From assembly GCA_030220185.1 (NCBI GenBank), contig JASPKZ010007795.1:3093001-3157000 (forward strand): 64,000 bases of DNA. The letters are read 5' to 3'. Below are positions 44,562 to 55,554 of the stretch, in pieces. Source of the DNA: Diploptera punctata (lineage: Eukaryota; Arthropoda; Insecta; Blattodea; Blaberidae). Below the pieces are notes generated by a model that saw only the letters and a program-made list of their open reading frames with translations, was not told the DNA's origin and ran no database searches. Both the position numbers and the translations under genes were made by a program. Numbering within the stretch: the first letter of the stretch is position 1; each line of letters starts with the position of its first letter.

Positions 44562-44909
44562 TCCACCGCTGTGGTCTCGAGGTAGCGTGCTGCCTTGTCA
44601 CGCAGCGGGCCCGGGTTCGATCCCCGGTCGGGACAGTTTTTCTGGGTGAGGTTTTTATCGGGGTTTTTCCTCACCTGTAAGACAAATGTCAGGAAAACTT
44701 TAAGGCCCAAACGGTCCCCGAAATCATATGGCCATCATCATCATCCTTATCATTATCATCCTTATCAATTTCATCATCATCCTTCACCGGTGTGGAAAGC
44801 AACGGGAAGCTACCACACCTACAATTCCCTAGTAAAGCTGCAAAGCATAGCATGAAAATGCTATGATTGCAGTGAACGACCTGCCTTCGGGCAGAATTAC
44901 TATGAATGG
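44562..44909 (+). mobile_element. SINE-C inserted in LINE L-A
   Basis: Begins GTCCACCGCTGTGGTCTCGA; full length; target duplication GATATAATAAG on both sides, which falls in the L-A sequence. No octamer inside. Confidence 0.92.
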
Positions 44910-45469
44910 ATATAATAAGAGCAGTTAAGTCTCATACACTGCTATGGGTAGGACATGTGACACGAATGGGGAATGGAAGAGAGACATGGAAATTCCTTGC
45001 AGGAAATCCAAAGAAAGTTAAGCCAAGAATGAGATGAAAGAATAACATTAATCTAGTAGGAAAACCAGAAGGAAAGCACCCAGTAGATAGATGAAGTGGG
45101 AGAATAACATTAACCATGATTTGAGAGAGATGAATTGTACAAATGATGATTGGAAAACATTAGCTCATGACAGTAAAAATATATTGAGAGCTTATGTCCG
45201 CGCGGCCATGAACCTACGGGCACGATAGTGCTAGTAGGTTAGGTTAGTTACAAATCATGAAGATAGAATAATACGAGGAAGCTACCTTAATTTTAAAAAA
45301 TGTAGGATATTATGAAACATATAGGCCTAGGCTAAGCAGAGGTCCTGTGCCAATTATGACACTGTTGCTTCTCCTTGATTTCCGTTTCAAGATTTGCCTA
45401 AAATTCTTCCATACAATCGCGATACGACTAGAAAAATAGCCTATGTATAGGCCTAATCCTCATTTTGGG

Positions 45470-45772
45470 ACGCGCCGTAGCGTAATGGTTAAGGCACTGT
45501 ACTACAAGCCGGAATGTCGAGGCTTCGAGCCCCGTGGGGTCAGGATTTTTAAACTGACCCAAACCCTCTGGCGGCACTATGGTCCTGGAATCGACTCAGC
45601 CTCTAACGGAAATGTGTACCAGACGCTTGTTCTGTGGATAAAGGCGGCCGTCACACGTGACTGACAACCCTGCAGACATCAAGTGCCGATTGTCTAGAAA
45701 AAGTGGGAGCCTTAACCTCCTACTAACCCAAGGGCTTCCTGAGGCCTGTAGTGGGATCACTTTACTTTTTAT
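45470..45772 (+). mobile_element. SINE-B
   Basis: Head GACGCGCCGTAGCGTAATGG, B box GGCTTCGAGCCCCG, family string TTTTTAAACTGACCC; ends CACTTTACTTTTTATAATCC. No octamer inside. Confidence 0.88.
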
Positions 45773-45931
45773 AATCCTCATTTTAATACAGATTTGCCTG
45801 AAAGATGTAGGCCTATAGCCTACATAGGGTTTAGATTGCGATTTACCTAGATATAACGCCTAGATTTTAACGTGTTCCCGTAACATATATTTTAGAGCTA
45901 TGATTTAGGTTTACTATTATTTAATATCTTT

Positions 45932-45933
<2 letters not shown>

Positions 45934-46014
<81 letters not shown>
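45934..46014 (+). repeat. CT dinucleotide microsatellite
   Basis: About 40 uninterrupted CT units; a short related tract is at 46727-46758. The flanks of both tracts are similar (ATGCTCCGGCATAATGCCAG and GTGCTCCGGCGTAATACCAG), so 45790-46130 and 46560-46830 are diverged duplicates. Confidence 0.85.
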
Positions 46015-46019
<5 letters not shown>

Positions 46020-47055
46020 TTCTCTACGTGCTCCGGCGTAATACCAGATACAGGGATAGTTGAGATGACCCATTTATTAATGATCTGTGATACAGGATTA
46101 CAAAGATGCCGGCTGACCAGGCCTTTGTACCATCACAAGAACAAATGCAATGAAATGGAACGATATTGATAACATGAAGAATGTGGAATGAAGTTTTAAA
46201 ATCTGAATGATCTGAGGAACTATCGTTAGGCCTATTGAAATGTAATGGATTATGCACATGGCGAGCTTAATTACAAAACATAATTTTCCATTTATTTTGT
46301 TAGAAACGAGAGTGATTTTGATAACAATAAAAGTAACTAAAATTTATAATGAATTTAGGAATGTTGTAAAGTCTAATTGTGTCATCTGTACAAAGAGTAG
46401 GCCTAATCTAAAAGGAAACCAAACATACAAAACCTCAGTATTTGTAGGCCTACAAGATGGACAAAGAGACGTTCTGATAATTAGCTCTTCATAGGCCGTT
46501 TATAATGACACTATACGTTCCCTATGGATTTAGTTTCAAGATAGGCCTATGTTTACCATACAATGGCGATATGAATAGGCAAATGTATATAGGGCCTGCT
46601 TAAAAGCAGTAGGTAGGATCTACATTGCGATGTACCTAACTTAAGGCTATATTTAGACTTATTTCTGTAGCATACATTTGGGAGTCCTATAGGCCTAATA
46701 TAAGTTTAATAAGCCAAATATTTAATAGCTCTCTCTCCCCACCTCTCTCTCTCTCTCTAATCATGCTCCGGCATAATGCCAGGTTAAGAGATAAGTTGAG
46801 ATCATCCTCTTATTGAAGATCTAAGATATACAAGGATGTCAACTGACATCACAGGTGCAAATTAAATGGTCCAAAAATTATACTAAGATACAATGAGAAA
46901 GATAGGCCTATTCTCAAAAAATCTGTGATATCCAACCATTAGAATCGTGGATTTTTCTGAAACCCTATAGGCTATAACTTATATAAAAAAATCGATACTA
47001 GTAAAATTCATGGTGATTTTCCGTTGAGGTATTAGTTCACAGTAATATAGTGTAC

Positions 47056-47445
47056 GGTTAAAAACTATAATATAGTTACCTTGTAGGTCCGTCTCCTCAA
47101 CTTAAGTTCTTTTAAAACTCTGTAGGCCTTTCGGGACTAGTCCCATCATCAGCAGAATGCATTAGGTCCGTTCTTGTTTACCCTTGTTGAAGCACTGACT
47201 TGGTTGTGATAATTTTATACAGAGGATTGTGTGGATCAATGAATACACACCTAATCCACACAATCCTCTGTACAAAATTATCACAACCAAGTCAGTGCTT
47301 CAACAAGGGTCAACAAGAACGGACCTAATGCATTCTGCTGATGATGGGACTAGTCCCGAAAGGCCTACAGAGTTTTAAAAGAACTTAAGTTGAGGAGACG
47401 GACCTACAAAGTAACTAGCCTATATTATAGTTTTTAACCTACATT
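47056..47445. mobile_element. Foldback palindrome with hammerhead-like motifs in both arms
   Basis: Arms 47056-47235 and 47255-47445 are near-perfect inverted copies meeting at a short AT-rich centre (ATGAATACACACCTAATCC side). Each arm holds CTGATGA-TGGGACTAGTCCC-GAAA. The right arm has TAGCCTA at 47416-47422 where the left has plain TA at 47073-47074. It is probably a Penelope-type tail derivative, by analogy with 1557 and 9066. Confidence 0.8.
47333..47372 (+). ncRNA. Hammerhead-ribozyme-like motif
   Basis: TTCTG pairs with CAGAG (helix I), CTGATGA core, helix II GGGA/TCCC with a CTAG loop, GAAA, and a GGCC helix III candidate before TA. Its mirror is on the minus strand at about 47118-47157. 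Confidence 0.5.
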
Positions 47446-47848
47446 ATATTACTATAAAAAAACATAAGTTGCCGTTTTCGTTTTATTGCAATGTAACTAT
47501 AGGCCCTATAGGCCTACATAAAATACAATTAACATAAAAAGATAGGCTATAGGCTATTCCATAAACCAGAGAAATTGGACTATAAATTCGACTTGCTGAA
47601 TAATCGCTTAGGTGTTACGCATTTCCTGTGACACTTTTTTAATTAGAAACGTTCTCAAGGATATTTTCTCGTGAAAACAAGTGTTGAGTTCTTTGTTTCC
47701 TCCTATAGGCCTATAAGGGAGCGAGATGCATCTTGAGCTTTTACACTACTAAATCAATAAATAAGCCTAACCCTACATGATGAAAGAAATATAGATTAAT
47801 CACGCCATAAAATTAATTCGTAATAGGTCTAATTTATAAATTATTTAC

Positions 47849-47906
<58 letters not shown>
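47849..47906 (+). repeat. ATT trinucleotide tract
   Basis: About 19 ATT units. Similar tracts are at 49773-49823 and 50053-50107; AAT and ATT tracts at 56109-56160, 56204-56250 and 56265-56318. Confidence 0.9.
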
Positions 47907-47907
<1 letters not shown>

Positions 47908-48284
47908 GGTAAGAACCTACAATAAGTTAACCTACATTTAAATACAAAATAAATACAAATGATTAGGCCCTACATTTTTTGGAGTTCTTAGATCAATTAG
48001 CCTACATTCTCCTATATCGTCAAACAGCAGGAATATGCCTATTAATTACAATATCATTGACTATGAAAGTTTTACATGGTACCGTAGTTTAGAGTCTGTG
48101 GAGCTGCGGAGTTATTTCTCTGGAATTCTTCATTATTGCTCATAGGCCTATTGTGTTTGGGTTGAAACATTATATTAGATAACATTTTTAATTTAAATTA
48201 TCCTGCTCAATTAAGCCTTAAGTTACCTTTTAAAGGCATTATTTTTTAAATATTTTAGTAGGAATTTTTAATGCCTCTATAATG

Positions 48285-49775
48285 ACAGGGACCTATCCCA
48301 GACTGTGAAAAATGGCTCTAGTTCGTCCTACACCAAAATCAAACACTCCCACAACACTCGATGATTATAGGCCTAGACCAATTAGTAGGCCTATTCTTCC
48401 CTGTTTATCTAAAGCACTGGAATACATAATACACTCACAGTTAACAGACTACCTCACCACACACGAGTTACTTGATGAGCATCAGTCTGGTTTTAGAACA
48501 GGGCATCTTACAAGTACTGCACTACTTGACATTGTAGAGGACATAAAAGACTCAATGGACAAAAGCAAACTCACCGCAATAGTCCTACTCGACTACAGCA
48601 AAGTCTTTGACACAGTAGATATAGACTTAATGCTAGCGAGACTAAAGACACTACATCTGTCGGAAAACTACCGTGATTGGTCTAGATCTTACCTCACTAA
48701 TCGTCAGCAATCAGTTTCTGTTAATAATCGCTTTTCTTCCTGGCGCTTGGTGAGGAAAGGCGTCCTTGCTCCTCCTCTCTTCTCAATTTATATTAATGAC
48801 GTGACCAAGAAACTACAAAACTGCAAGCATCATCTTTACGCCGACGACTTACAGATTTACACACAATTTAGGCCTGACGAAATTAATGAATGTATTGGCA
48901 AAGTAAACTCTGACCTCAGACATAGCCTATATTTTTATGGTCCAGACAATATGGTCTAAAACTAAATGTAGGAAACAAAACGCAAGCAATAATTATCGGA
49001 CATGCAAGACTATTACATTCCATAAACAATTGCAAAATGCCGGCTGTCATATTAGATAACGAACAAATTCCTTATACTGACGTCGTTTAAAACTTGGGAC
49101 TTTACTTAGATTCTAATTTAAATTGGCATGTCCAAGTAAAACAAACATCTAAGAAGAATTTCTCCATAATGCATTCCCTAAAGCGTCTCAAAAATTTTCT
49201 TCCTACAGCTCTTAAAAGAATTTTAATTCAAACTTTAGTAATGCCGCATTTTGACTAATGTGACGTTCTACTAACTGACATAAGTGACGGATTGTCGGAC
49301 AAACTACAGCGTGTCCATAATATGTGTATCAGATTCATATTTAATTTTCGAAAATATGATCTATGATCACATTTCTCAATTATTCCACGAATTGTCATGT
49401 CTACATCTAACAGAGATAAGTAAATCGCACTGTCTAATTCTCTTATTTAAGATCCTACATACCTCGATTATCCAATTATTTATCATCTCGTTTCCAGTAT
49501 CTATCCTCAAACCATAACTTAAACACAACATCACAATATAGTCTCTTTCTAATATACCGCAACATAGGACATCACATCACTCCTTGTCATATAGGCCTAC
49601 TATCTTCACTTCTCGCAACTGGAATTCCCTACCACAAGAAATAAGGGGCTGCCGGACATTGGCATCTTTTAAAAGAAATCTAAATTTATATTTGCTCTAA
49701 CCTCGACTTCATCATTACCCAGTATAAGGTACATATATTAATTGGTGTTTCTCGTATAATTTATCATATTTATAC

Positions 49776-49823
<48 letters not shown>

Positions 49824-50049
49824 CATTACCTATTATTATATTATTATTATCGTAAGTATTATTATTGTTATTATCGTATAAACTATTGTTTGTACATGAC
49901 ATTTACATTGCTACATTTAATATATATTTCACTGTTTATAATTAGTAGGCCTATAGTGTATATCCATATTTGTCAAATATTTATTTGTATTTGTGCTGGT
50001 TGAGTGGAAGAGAAGGCTTATGACCTTATCTCTGCCAGAATAAATAAAA

Positions 50050-50107
<58 letters not shown>
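48285..50107 (+). mobile_element. CR1/Jockey-group LINE, 5'-truncated, with ATT tail
   Basis: RT frame at 48312-48959, continuing in other frames to about 49700 (GLKLNVGNKTQAIIIGHARL, SNLNWHVQVKQTSKK). The 3' end is TAAATAAAACATT followed by ATT units, the usual microsatellite tail of such LINEs. An internal ATT tract at 49773-49823 splits the 3' untranslated part. Confidence 0.8.
48312..48959 (+). pseudogene. CR1/Jockey-type reverse transcriptase with two inserted Arg-Pro dipeptides
   Basis: Reads MALVRPTPKSNTPTTLDDYR, then LSKALEYIIHSQLTDYL, DEHQSGFRTGHLTSTALLDI, motif A VLLDYSKVFDTVD, RKGVLAPPLFSIYIND (motif B, normally RQGSILGP.LF, damaged) and motif C HLYADDLQIY. The usual DYRPIS(I/L)LP block appears as DYRPRPISRPILP: each extra Arg-Pro is an in-frame AGG CCT from a GGCCTA insertion (48368-48375 and 48386-48393). 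Remaining decay: frame change near 48950 and later stops. Confidence 0.85.
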
Positions 50108-50108
<1 letters not shown>

Positions 50109-50309
50109 GAAATTTAGACGTCGTATTTTTAGAATGTTATAGGCCTAATTAACCTAAATAAAATAAATTAGTGCCACATAATCGTAACAATTATTATAAA
50201 CTAGATACTTACAATGAGGACACAAATAGAATAACCTGAGAACTAATTAAGTCCTATACTTAATTAGGCCTAAATGAATAAATATAAGTTACATTTTTTG
50301 TTTGCTTAC

Positions 50310-50394
50310 CTAGTTTTCTTCTTTTTGACGCCATTGTTATCATTCTTCTTGCTTTTAGAATCTGATTTCTTTACTCCTTGTTGATCAAGGTTTA
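50310..50394 (-). CDS. repo: repo coding exon 2 (basic linker and start of homeodomain)
   Basis: A short 85-base exon flanked by a TTACAG acceptor and a GTAAGC donor. Joined to the G left over from exon 1 it reads VNLDQQGVKKSDSKSK, then KNDNNGVKKKKT, and ends in the first two bases of an Arg codon. The Lys-rich tail is the N-terminal arm of the homeodomain and a plausible nuclear localisation signal; KKTR immediately before TTF is what precedes the homeodomain of Repo. Both exon borders keep phase with the neighbours (incoming 1, outgoing 2). It is too short to stand out as an open frame and was found by looking for the missing homeodomain N terminus. It sits just upstream, on the minus strand, of the CR1/Jockey-type LINE copy and its ATT tract. 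Confidence 0.78.
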
Positions 50395-50565
50395 CTGTAA
50401 TAAAACAGTAAAGTTGATTATTTTGAGGAATAAGGAAAAAATAGAGTGAAGCCTAATAGGCCTAGGCCTACGAATAGCTTATTATTTTATTTATACTAAT
50501 AATAGACCTAAGCCGTCTACCAGTATTTTAACAAGTTGGAACCATTATTCAATTAACTTATGGTA

Positions 50566-50862
50566 TAACGTAGCTTAGTGGTTAAGGCACTGAGCTACAA
50601 GCCGGAGGGTCGAGGGTTCAAGTCCCGTTGGGGTCAGGATTTTTAAACTGACCCAAACCCACTGGCGGCACTATGGCCCTGGGGTCGACTCAGCCTCTAA
50701 CTGAAATGAGTACCAGACGCTTGTTCTGGGGGCAAAGGCGGCCGTCACGCAGGGCTGACAACCCGGCTGACATAAAGTGCCGATTGTCTAGTAAAAGTGG
50801 GAGCCTTAACCTCCTACTACCCCAAGGGCCTCCGGGTCTGTTGTGGGATCACTTTACTTTTA
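50566..50862 (+). mobile_element. SINE-B
   Basis: Head with ACGTAGCTTAGTGGTTAAGG, B box GGTTCAAGTCCCG; ends GGGATCACTTTACTTTTATAG. No octamer inside, though octamers lie on both sides. Confidence 0.88.
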
Positions 50863-51330
50863 TAGCCTATTATTAACAGTTATAGCCTATATCTCTATTA
50901 TGGTTTCAACTAATTTAAGAGTTAATTTTATTTCGCTCAAGGCAGATATAACCCACAATTTCACCCTTCTAAAGCTATAAGGTGTTATAAAACACCTAGG
51001 CTCAATTGAATTTGGCATTGTTATTTACGTTCCGGCAGAAGTCACAAAAAACTTTTTTACTCTTTCATATTTATCTAAGTTACATATTTTGCTCTTCTTT
51101 CATACTCTAAAAATAATTTTCAGACTCATATAGGCCTAAGCCTCAAGGATAAGCCACGTTTCTAATAAAATTAAGTGAAGTTTAGATCCTGACAAATTAT
51201 TTTCAATTCCTTCTTCAATCGCGTAGCATATACAAGCCTATCAATTCATTTATTGCAAATTCACTTAAATTTTGTTGTATGCTAATAGTTATTTGTAATT
51301 AGTTCTCAATTATATAACCATATAAAAAAC

Positions 51331-51438
51331 TCCATGGTACGACAGGCCTACGATCCGGCTGCTGGCCTCATTTCTAAGTGTGTTCATCACAGAGGTAGAC
51401 GAGCATCCAGGCAGTGTAGGGGTGACACGTGGTCAGAA
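51331..51438 (-). mobile_element. SINE-A 3' fragment
   Basis: GGTACGACAGGCCTACGATC to GGGGTGACACGTGGTCAG is the SINE-A tail in reverse. Confidence 0.7.
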
Positions 51439-51644
51439 CATATTCTGTGCAAATATGTAACTTAATTTATAGCCCTAGAGCCTATAGAAATTTAATATTA
51501 GCGATGTAGGGCCTTGTGTATTCTATTAGGGCTACCATAAAAAAAGTTCGTTTTAAAATAGAATAGGCCTAATTTCAGTTATTTAGTTATTTAGATAAGC
51601 CTATAACCTGTATTTAAAACTTAAAAATGTTAAATTAGTTTGAC

Positions 51645-52108
51645 GCTTCCGGGAAATTCTCGTATAAGACTTGAAAGCATAATAATAGTCCTTTCGATTG
51701 GTTGCTGGCCAAAAGAAGGCAAGACCAGTGATGGGACTGCCATCTTATAGCCTCTGGTCAGGCATTTCTGGAGAAGAAAAGAAAATAAAGTAAAGAAGAA
51801 ATGGAAGAAAGGAAAGACTCCCTAGCCCTCGGATCCCCTAATAGCGTAGGGGTCGAAAAAAACAAGAGTTAACCAAGAGAGGTTAGATAGTAAAGTTAAA
51901 AGAGTGCAAAACACAAGTAAGTGGAAGAAATGTTTTGCTCAGCTTGGGCACCTTGTGGTCACCATCCACATATCCCCTAGATGAGGACCCCTCATATATA
52001 CCAAGAGGACGAAGATCACTGGGTCGTCCTATGAAACGCTGGAGGGAAAATTTTCTATAGGATCGTAACAGGCCTTGGCCTAATACTTGGAAGGAAGAAG
52101 AAGAAGAA
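51645..52108 (+). mobile_element. Chimeric repeat (family R1), second copy
   Basis: Matches 15062-15770 but with the middle in the opposite orientation and a single LINE tail (CTAATACTTGGAAGGAAGAA) at its right end. The middle block runs from CTTCCGGGAAATTCTCG to CCCCTAGATGAGGACCCC. Confidence 0.65.
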
Positions 52109-52224
52109 ATGTTAAATTAACCTACAGGCTTAGGTTATAATCTACAAATCTAGACCTACCTATTTTACTTAATAACATGTAGGCCTATTGTTAATTTGTT
52201 TAGCGTGTTTATTTTTAAATTTAG

Positions 52225-52497
52225 GAAATTATTTACCCTTTACCATATCAATTATGTTCTCAACAGACCGAGTACCAAAAAAGGTGCTTATAGCAAGTTT
52301 TATGGGGAATAGATGAGTTGGAAGACCGAAAAAAAAAAGATGGGAGAATGGTAGGTCTACTAAGGAATATGCTGCAAACCTATGTAAGTGTTGCAAGTGG
52401 AGACTTGCTGCGCAAAATACAAATGATTGGAGGCAGAAGTTAAGGGAGGCCAAAGCTCGAATTTGAGCCAATCAGCCATTGGATGGATGGATGGATA
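52225..52497 (+). mobile_element. LINE 3' end (fourth subfamily)
   Basis: Coding remnant near 52310-52465 with GRPKKRW-like and WRQKLREAKARI blocks, stop, then ATGGATGGATGGAT tail. The apparent minus-strand frame at 52229-52471 is its shadow. Confidence 0.6.
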
Positions 52498-52717
52498 TCA
52501 ATTAGGCTAGATAAGGCCTACATTAAATTCGATTTATGACATATAGGCCTATTATACCTAGGCCTATACTTAAATTGGATTTAATTATAAAATCAGGGAT
52601 TTTTATTGTTAGATGATTGTTAGTTATAATAAAATAATTCTATTACTTAGGTCTAGGCCTTCCTTTCGAGACTCAATCCGTTTATTCAAAGAATGACCCA
52701 CAAGCGTATGACATTTG

Positions 52718-52885
52718 TTAAGCTAACTAACCACTGGCTCTATTGAACTCGGAAGTTCATAGCCGCTCTCCATACATCCCTATGTTACACAGTCATTCCC
52801 TGTACAATTCACCTCCATCAAATCACGGTTAATGTTATTCTCCCATCTCGTTCTTGGTCTGCTTAGCTCTGCTGGGCATTCCTCT
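52718..52885 (-). mobile_element. LINE L-A 3' fragment
   Basis: CTAACTAACCACTGGCTCTA through TCAAATCACGGTTAATGTTA, L-A 3' end in reverse. Confidence 0.7.
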
Positions 52886-53234
52886 TTGCCAATTTTATTA
52901 ACCTATCTAAATAACTAAAATTAGGCCTATTCTATTTTAAAACGAACCTACCCTAATTGAATACATAAGGCCCTACATCGCTAATATTAAATTTCTATAG
53001 GCCCTAGGCCTATAAATTAAGTTACATATTTGCACAGAATATGTTCGTAATAATAATATGAAACTTTTAATGACAATATAATGATGTAATTTACTGTAAT
53101 TTAACGGACTCTTTTAATGGTGCATGTCATTTTTTAGCAGCATAATTTTTCTCTAGGCCTGTACTTCTAAATAATTTCACAAGATATGTAAGCCCAATAA
53201 ATAATCCTTTGTGATTAAATTACCCTGTTAAGTT

Positions 53235-53400
53235 TTCATCATCATCATCATTCCCTAGGGCGTCGTTTACATAATCTACCCATCTTGATCAACTCTTCCG
53301 ACTCCACTACTTTCTATAGCCTAAGTTTCCATTCGTATAACTTTTTGACTAGTCTCTGGTTTTCCATTCTTATCATGCGTCCGAACAATTCTATTCTGAA
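53235..53400 (-). mobile_element. LINE 3' fragment
   Basis: CATCATCATCATCATT tail, then minus-strand coding RMIRMENQRLVKKLYEWKLR, a C-terminal LINE block. Confidence 0.5.
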
Positions 53401-53874
53401 TTATATAATGTGATTTAAGACATTTTATTGTTAAGTTGTGCACAGGGAGTTTTTCTAAATATCATCTGAATATTAAATTAAGTTCATTCAATAGGCCTAC
53501 ATCCTGAGAAAACACATTTTATTTATATGAGTCATAATTAGTAATGACTTATAGAGGATATCTTTAGCCTTTAGCCCTGGAGTTGTTTTAAGGAAGGTAG
53601 CCTTATTAAATAAAAAAATACTTTTCAATCCAAATAAAATCTTTAGGCTATGCAGGTTATTTATAAAAATTCATTTGAGGTCTCTTGGACCTATGAAAAT
53701 AGTAATGAATTAGTAGATATCTAATTAAAATATTAGACCTCTTGGGCCTATGAAAAATGGAAATAAATTAGGCCTAATAGATTTAAAAACTCGTGTCGTA
53801 CTAAAAAGTCTCAAAGAAATTTTAACTGATAGCCTAAAATAACTTACATAAAAAAGTTATGTATTTAAGTTTAC

Positions 53875-54277
53875 CTTGATGTTGCAAGTTGGTGGTGACT
53901 GCTCCATCGTCGTTTTTTCTTTTGCTGTTGGTTGAAGTCGGCGATGTTAGATGCTGATCCGCACCCACGGAAGTGGCGGTGGACGTCGGCTGAGCAAATA
54001 GTGGACCCATGTCGTGATGCTGTGTTCCCATGTGGTGAGTTTGTTGATGACATGAACCTGGTGCAGTACCGTCCATTTTACCTCCAGTAGTATTCGTAGT
54101 TCCCATCGATGGCACCCCTAACATCATATCCGAATGTTGAAGTCCCAACATCACTTGAATCGAATGAACATTTCCTCTTGAGTCCGCATGAGCTTTTGCG
54201 CTTAATAAAGTACTCGTCCCTGTACCACATCCGGGAAAATCTGGAAACAGATTGTCGTCAAATGGACCTCCTTCCAT
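53875..54277 (-). CDS. repo: repo coding exon 1 (N-terminal region of Repo homeodomain factor)
   Basis: The exon encodes 134 residues plus one base. The start is fixed by an in-frame TAA four codons upstream and an AAAATGG context. The protein opens MEGGPFDDNLFPDFPG and continues as a low-complexity segment rich in Gly, Thr, His, Met and Gln with no folded domain I recognise, which is usual for the N terminus of a paired-like homeodomain factor. The open frame runs on past the exon into intron sequence, but a GTAAAC donor follows CATCAAG at the lower edge, and its phase (1) matches the acceptor at 50395. Repo is a nuclear transcription factor of lateral glia in insects. The gene name rests on the homeodomain exon downstream; this exon is linked to it by splice phase, strand and lack of any other candidate. 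A cDNA would be needed to exclude a further 5' exon. Confidence 0.8.
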
Positions 54278-55550
54278 TTTTATCAGTTAATCGATTTGTG
54301 ATTTACACAAAAATCACTCTTGTCGCACACACACAAAAATATTTCTATGTTCAGTTAATGTTTTTCGGAATTGAGGCGTAGAATCTATTATGTAGTTACT
54401 GGGTAATCATATTAAATAGGCCTAAATAAAAAACACATTATATTTGAAATACTAAAAACTACCTTCAATTCACGAATTATACGTATATTTTTAAATGTAG
54501 GCCTATTTTCTACTTAGACCTATAAATTTAACTTTTAGAAAATATTTTCTGTTCAAATTGTTTACAGAGAAGGTGCACTCTAATGTATTTTTAGTTAATA
54601 ATGAATATAAATAGGCGGCAATGTTTATTAAGACACCTGTTAAGTAGTTTTAACTATGTTTTGTTTAAGTCATTACTTAAGTCGCGGGCGGAGCTAAAAC
54701 GCAATAATTTGAGACGTCAATAATAACTCCGTAAATTATCAGCACAAGTAGCAAGAACTATGTTAACAAAGTTAAATCATTATAAAACCCCCACCAGTTG
54801 GTGTAGTTATTTTCGCTGATTGGTTTTAATACAAATTAAGTTAAAGTCTGTTAGAACACACGCTTAGATTAAACGAATTGCTTGATGCGACGGGTCGGTT
54901 CTTTCAGCTGATGTTTGTGTGAATTGATCCTTGTTAGAGTTTGTTAAGTGCTCACTAGATTTTCCTGATGAAACACGATTGTTCACAATGAGACCTAATA
55001 ATTCCTAGTGATGAGAAATAATTCCAGTTAGTTGATCCAGCCCGCCGGCTCAACTTGCTAGCAAAACTAAAACCCCTCAATATTAAAGTTCACTTTGCTT
55101 TAATATACGAGATGATGAATCTTTAGTTAGTGAAGTTGGTGCACCAACTTGGTATCCAATTTATATTAAGTAATAGACTATGGCCAACCCCCTTTTCCGC
55201 AACGAACGCCAATCAGATTTGGGTCTCGGTGCGTAAAAGGGGTGGAGTTTCGGAGATAGGAAGCAACCAATGGTGATGCGAGGATGTTGTGCTCCTATGC
55301 TTGTGTTAGTGGCACCCAGGACGACCACTGGTCAGATTCTTGGTTATACATTGCATTCAGGTTCAGTTTTGTAGACCTGTTTACTTTTTAAAACTGCCAA
55401 CCCACTGCTATAAATAACAAGTAACTGATTTCATTACTTGCTTAATTGGAATTGAGTTATCTGTCCATTCAGAAGTCCCCTCTACGTCTATCGATGACCT
55501 TGAGTAACAGTCTCTAATAATAAACCCACCACTTCATTCTAATTTAACTG
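54278..55550 (-). promoter_or_regulatory. repo: repo 5' flank, presumed 5' UTR and promoter
   Basis: Repeat-poor, comparatively GC-richer sequence directly upstream of the repo start codon. Some AT-rich TATA-like strings occur on the minus strand (for example near 55158-55166), but no initiator or spacing is convincing enough to place a transcription start. The lack of SINE or LINE copies for over 1 kb, in a window otherwise full of them, is the main reason to regard it as promoter sequence. Confidence 0.35.
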
Positions 55551-55554
55551 TCGA

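Larger units (their letters stand above)
43228..45240 (+). mobile_element. LINE L-A, decayed copy carrying many micro-insertions
   Basis: Aligns by eye to 22780-24140. 43228-43494 covers the start of the RT; 44210-44560 and 44910-45240 cover the C-terminal part and the 3' end (GCGGCCATGAACCTACGGGC). 43495-44205 is unrelated, and a SINE-C is inserted at 44562-44909. Against the intact copy it has GGCCTA inserted at four TA sites and GGCTA at one. Confidence 0.8.
19835..50309 (-). other. repo: repo intron 2
   Basis: About 30.5 kb of intron interrupting the codon for homeodomain residue 5. It is packed with mobile elements listed separately. The boundary between octamer-poor DNA (left) and TAGGCCTA-rich DNA (right) falls inside this intron at about 28 kb. 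Confidence 0.7.
50395..53874 (-). other. repo: repo intron 1
   Basis: About 3.5 kb between exons 1 and 2. It contains the chimeric repeat at 51645-52108, a SINE-A fragment at 51331-51438, a SINE-B at 50566-50862, LINE 3' fragments at 52225-52497, 52718-52885 and 53235-53400, and about a dozen TAGGCCTA octamers. I see no conserved-looking non-coding block. Confidence 0.7.

Noticed and set aside
53834..53874. C-terminal extension KLKYITFLCKLF of the exon 1 frame.
   Set aside because: It follows a good GTAAAC donor whose phase fits exon 2; the residues are intronic.
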